A DNA stretch of 7,488 nt. Source: Nitrososphaerota archaeon (lineage in GTDB: Archaea > Thermoproteota > Nitrososphaeria > Nitrososphaerales > Nitrososphaeraceae). The DNA lies in the NCBI GenBank assembly GCA_005877345.1, contig VBPR01000007.1:12332-19819 (forward strand), given 5' to 3'. Shown one piece after another: positions 5,925 through 7,488 of the stretch (positions within the stretch are counted from its first letter, which is position 1; each line of letters starts with the position of its first letter). Under the pieces are notes generated by a model, which was given only the letters and a program-made list of their open reading frames with translations, searched no databases and was not told the DNA's origin. Both the position numbers and the translations under genes were made by a program.

Positions 5925-6800
5925 CTAAATAGTCTTTAGTTTTTCTATAAGTTCATCAATCTTACCTGCAAAGGGATGATTTGGATACCTTAATGCTGTT
6001 AAAAATTCATTACTATCAAACTGAATATCACAATAACAAGGAATAGAAAGTATTGTATCCATGCCAATGTCGGCGTTAAGTTTAGAAATTACTGCGCTCT
6101 GATTATCAACTGTATTATTGAACATTTCCTGTGTCGCTGAAGTCTGTTCACCAGCCAGATTAGGCGGCAAACAATAACCTGCAGCTCTGTTTAACAATAG
6201 ATAGGATTTGGTTCCGAGCTTTGTCAAGCTATCATAAATTTCCCTTGCCAGGAGTCGGGTTCCTTTTAGATCAATACCGTCTAACTTTAGTGAAAGAAGA
6301 ATTGTATCAGCAATAGCCAGAGAATTGATGGACCAATACCGAATACCGGGGCTTGTGTCAATTATGACAAAATCTGCGTTGTACTTGGAAACAATCTCTT
6401 CTCTTAGCATAAGAAATTTTCTTAGTAATTGTATCTTGGAGCCCTCTTGTCTTACTGCACCGTCGAGCTTGTATATTTCATCCTTTGAAGTGCTAGAAAA
6501 TGCTACCAAGAGCTTTCCTTTCGATGATTCAGATTGCTCGCCATCATTAGATGAGAATTTATCTAGCACAGGAGACAAATCGTGGATAACCTCGTCAATA
6601 TTGGCATTTTCGAAGAGATAATCATTGATCGATTTTTTAGGTTGCCATTGAAAGTAGTCTTGGAGACTAGGAGCATATACATCGACATCTAGCAAAACGG
6701 CGGTTAATCCTTTTTTTGCTAACGATGCTGACAAGTTAGAGCTAATTGTTGACTTACCTGTACCGCCCTTATATGAGTGGAGTGCAATACATTTCGTCAT
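5925..6800 (-). CDS. MinD/ParA-family (deviant Walker A) ATPase
   Basis: This 291-residue protein has the full ATPase core of the MinD/ParA/Mrp group. It shows a deviant Walker A motif KGGTGKST (11-18) with the signature lysine K11, the A' strand LLDVDVYAPSL with D38 and D40, and the Walker B strand ADFVIIDTSPGI with D148. Such proteins dimerise on ATP, bind membranes, DNA or partner proteins, and position or switch their cargo. Here the partner is presumably the product of the next gene. Residues 80-95 are a Ser/Glu-rich insert (SSNDGEQSESSKGK). The C-terminus has no obvious amphipathic membrane-targeting helix of the bacterial MinD type, though the last residues (IDELIEKLKTI) are helical. 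No ParB or MinE homologue is nearby, so chromosome segregation or Min-type division control is not indicated. The ATG at 6800 is supported by a TATA-like box 27-32 nt upstream. It is first in a two-gene minus-strand unit. Confidence 0.9.
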   Translation of the reverse strand: MTKCIALHSYKGGTGKSTISSNLSASLAKKGLTAVLLDVDVYAPSLQDYFQWQPKKSINDYLFENANIDEVIHDLSPVLDKFSSNDGEQSESSKGKLLVAFSSTSKDEIYKLDGAVRQEGSKIQLLRKFLMLREEIVSKYNADFVIIDTSPGIRYWSINSLAIADTILLSLKLDGIDLKGTRLLAREIYDSLTKLGTKSYLLLNRAAGYCLPPNLAGEQTSATQEMFNNTVDNQSAVISKLNADIGMDTILSIPCYCDIQFDSNEFLTALRYPNHPFAGKIDELIEKLKTI

Positions 6801-6826
6801 TATTTGTTTAAATTCAACTTGGTAGT

Positions 6827-6832
6827 ATAAAG
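6827..6832 (-). promoter_or_regulatory. TATA box for the MinD-like/KaiC-cyclase unit
   Basis: The minus strand reads TTTATA (6832-6827), 27-32 nt before the ATG at 6800. With no Shine-Dalgarno present, this is the expected geometry of an archaeal leaderless promoter. It lies in the divergent spacer shared with the DUF6659-like gene, so the two units could be regulated from one 103-nt region. Confidence 0.55.
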
Positions 6833-6872
6833 TTGTCTAATTTTAGTTTGTGTCTGTATAACTGCAGTATAG

Positions 6873-6881
6873 TATTTTAGA
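6873..6881 (+). promoter_or_regulatory. TATA-like box for the DUF6659-like gene
   Basis: TATTTTAGA lies 23-31 nt upstream of the ATG at 6904, again with no Shine-Dalgarno. It is about 40 nt from the opposing TATA box, so both basal complexes could just fit in the spacer. Confidence 0.45.
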
Positions 6882-6903
6882 TAGTCACGATATTGAATTC
6901 GAT

Positions 6904-7278
6904 ATGGATTACCAAAAAATTTGTAACGATATACTTAACCTAGACCCGAAGGTTCGTTTTGTTGGTGTATGTGATAATACAGGTGTAATCAAAAACGGAG
7001 GACTCAGGGATGGTATCAAAAGCATTTTAACAGATGATGAGATTATAAAGTCAAATCTTATCTCGCTTGAGAGGTGGAGACTTCATAATAGACTAGCAGA
7101 TAGAATAGGCAAAGCAAGATACGCCATGGAAGAATATGAAAAGGTTAAACAGATCACAATGCCATTAGAAGATGAGCATCTATTATTAATAAGTACGGAA
7201 GTCAATGCTGATCACGGAAAAATAATTGAATCTTCGATACAGCTAGTTATATCAAATTACGTCAAGGACTACCTATAA
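6904..7278 (+). CDS. DUF6659-like protein of ammonia-oxidising archaea
   Basis: This 124-residue protein matches what I remember of a family present in many copies in Nitrososphaerales genomes and annotated DUF6659. It begins MDYQKICNDILNLDPKVRFV and continues with VCDNTGVIKNGG, a charged helical centre (SLERWRLHNRLADRIGKARY) and a late strand HLLLISTEVNADHGKIIESS. The strand-helix-strand order, with a D/N-x-G-xV turn, is reminiscent of Roadblock/profilin-like small sensor domains, but that fold link is inference. There is no signal peptide or membrane helix, so it is cytoplasmic. The start is supported by the TATA-like box 23-31 nt upstream. It is divergent from the MinD-like gene and ends 11 nt before the stop codon of the convergent right-edge ORF. 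A functional tie to the ATPase/cyclase pair is possible only by position. Confidence 0.75.
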   Translation: MDYQKICNDILNLDPKVRFVGVCDNTGVIKNGGLRDGIKSILTDDEIIKSNLISLERWRLHNRLADRIGKARYAMEEYEKVKQITMPLEDEHLLLISTEVNADHGKIIESSIQLVISNYVKDYL

Positions 7279-7288
7279 TCATAGTTGG

Positions 7289-7300
7289 TTTATTTTTTTC
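7289..7300 (+). terminator. U-rich terminator after the DUF6659-like gene
   Basis: TTTATTTTTTTC starts 11 nt after the TAA at 7276-7278 and contains a run of seven T. It fits a factor-independent archaeal U-tract terminator. It overlaps the last codons of the convergent minus-strand ORF, where the same bases encode the Arg-Lys-Lys C-terminus, so the two genes are packed end to end. Confidence 0.5.
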
Positions 7301-7488
7301 TAGCTTTACTTACCTCTTCAATAACTTGTTTTAAATAGTCTTCAACTTCGTTTTCAGCAATTGGAGTTTCGACACCCGTCTTTTCTGCAAGTTCTTTCTC
7401 ATGTTCATCGGCCACTTCTTTAAGCTCACCAACAGCTCTTTTTACCTCTGTCTCCATTTGAGCTGTTCCAATGCTTGAAAGTAAATTA
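7290..7488 (-). CDS. charged helical protein, C-terminal part, cut by the window edge
   Basis: The minus-strand frame is open from base 7488 to TAA (7292-7290) and gives at least 65 residues: NLLSSIGTAQ, then METEVKRAVGELKEVADEHE, then KELAEKTG. A linker VETPIAEN is followed by EVEDYLKQVIEEVSKARKK. The composition is rich in Glu and Lys, and the first half has an a/d-like hydrophobic pattern suggesting a helix or short coiled coil. An internal ATG at 7457-7455 could be the true start, giving a 55-residue protein; otherwise the gene extends beyond the window. There is no recognised family, signal peptide or membrane segment. Codon choice and length favour a real gene. It converges on the DUF6659-like gene. 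Confidence 0.65.
   Translation of the reverse strand, partial: NLLSSIGTAQMETEVKRAVGELKEVADEHEKELAEKTGVETPIAENEVEDYLKQVIEEVSKARKK

Noticed and set aside
5925..6800. Plasmid or chromosome partition locus (ParA) or Min division system
   Set aside because: No ParB, MinE, centromere-like iterons or replication gene nearby; the partner gene is a KaiC/cyclase-like fusion instead.
1..7488. CRISPR arrays, tRNA or rRNA genes, intact insertion sequences
   Set aside because: No regularly spaced repeats, cloverleaf-like sequence, rRNA motifs, transposase or terminal inverted repeats were found by eye on either strand.

Overview
The window is AT-rich and looks like a chromosome of an ammonia-oxidising archaeon of the Nitrososphaerales, most likely close to Candidatus Nitrosocosmicus. 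The basis is a DUF6659-like gene (from memory, a family characteristic of this group), TATA-like boxes placed about 22-32 nt before several start codons without a Shine-Dalgarno (leaderless-type transcripts), and long, partly decayed spacers. The genus is an inference; no rRNA or other marker is present.

Layout. Bases 1-551 are mostly non-coding: a possible truncated minus-strand ORF at the left edge, a small nested inverted repeat and a perfect 8-bp tandem repeat. A GT4-type glycosyltransferase follows on the plus strand (552-1682). Bases 1683-4368 are a region of small unknown genes and gene debris. A segment made of the 3' part of an unknown gene plus a convergent minus-strand zinc-motif microgene occurs twice, at about 1763-2290 and 3560-4098. 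The left copy is heavily decayed; in the right copy the plus-strand gene is open but the minus-strand microgene is frameshifted. Between and beside the copies lie a Pro/Glu-rich mini-ORF, a 73-codon minus-strand gene, a two-ORF unknown locus (91 + 149 codons) and the last ~35 codons of what looks like an alcohol dehydrogenase.

The most interesting part is a minus-strand gene pair at 4369-6800. A MinD/ParA-type ATPase is transcribed first, followed 44 nt later by a 503-residue protein. That protein appears to join a KaiC/RecA-like P-loop domain, a short Cys/His putative zinc site and a class III nucleotide-cyclase-like domain whose catalytic asparagine position is occupied by isoleucine. A DUF6659-like gene is divergent from this pair, sharing a 103-nt intergenic region with a plausible TATA element in each direction. 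Its 3' end converges, with an 11-nt gap, on a charged helical minus-strand ORF that runs off the right edge.

Working idea (inference): the two ATPases and the cyclase-like domain form a nucleotide-dependent switch or localisation/signalling module, perhaps with the DUF6659-like protein as a sensor. The rest of the window is a locally duplicated, degrading accessory region.
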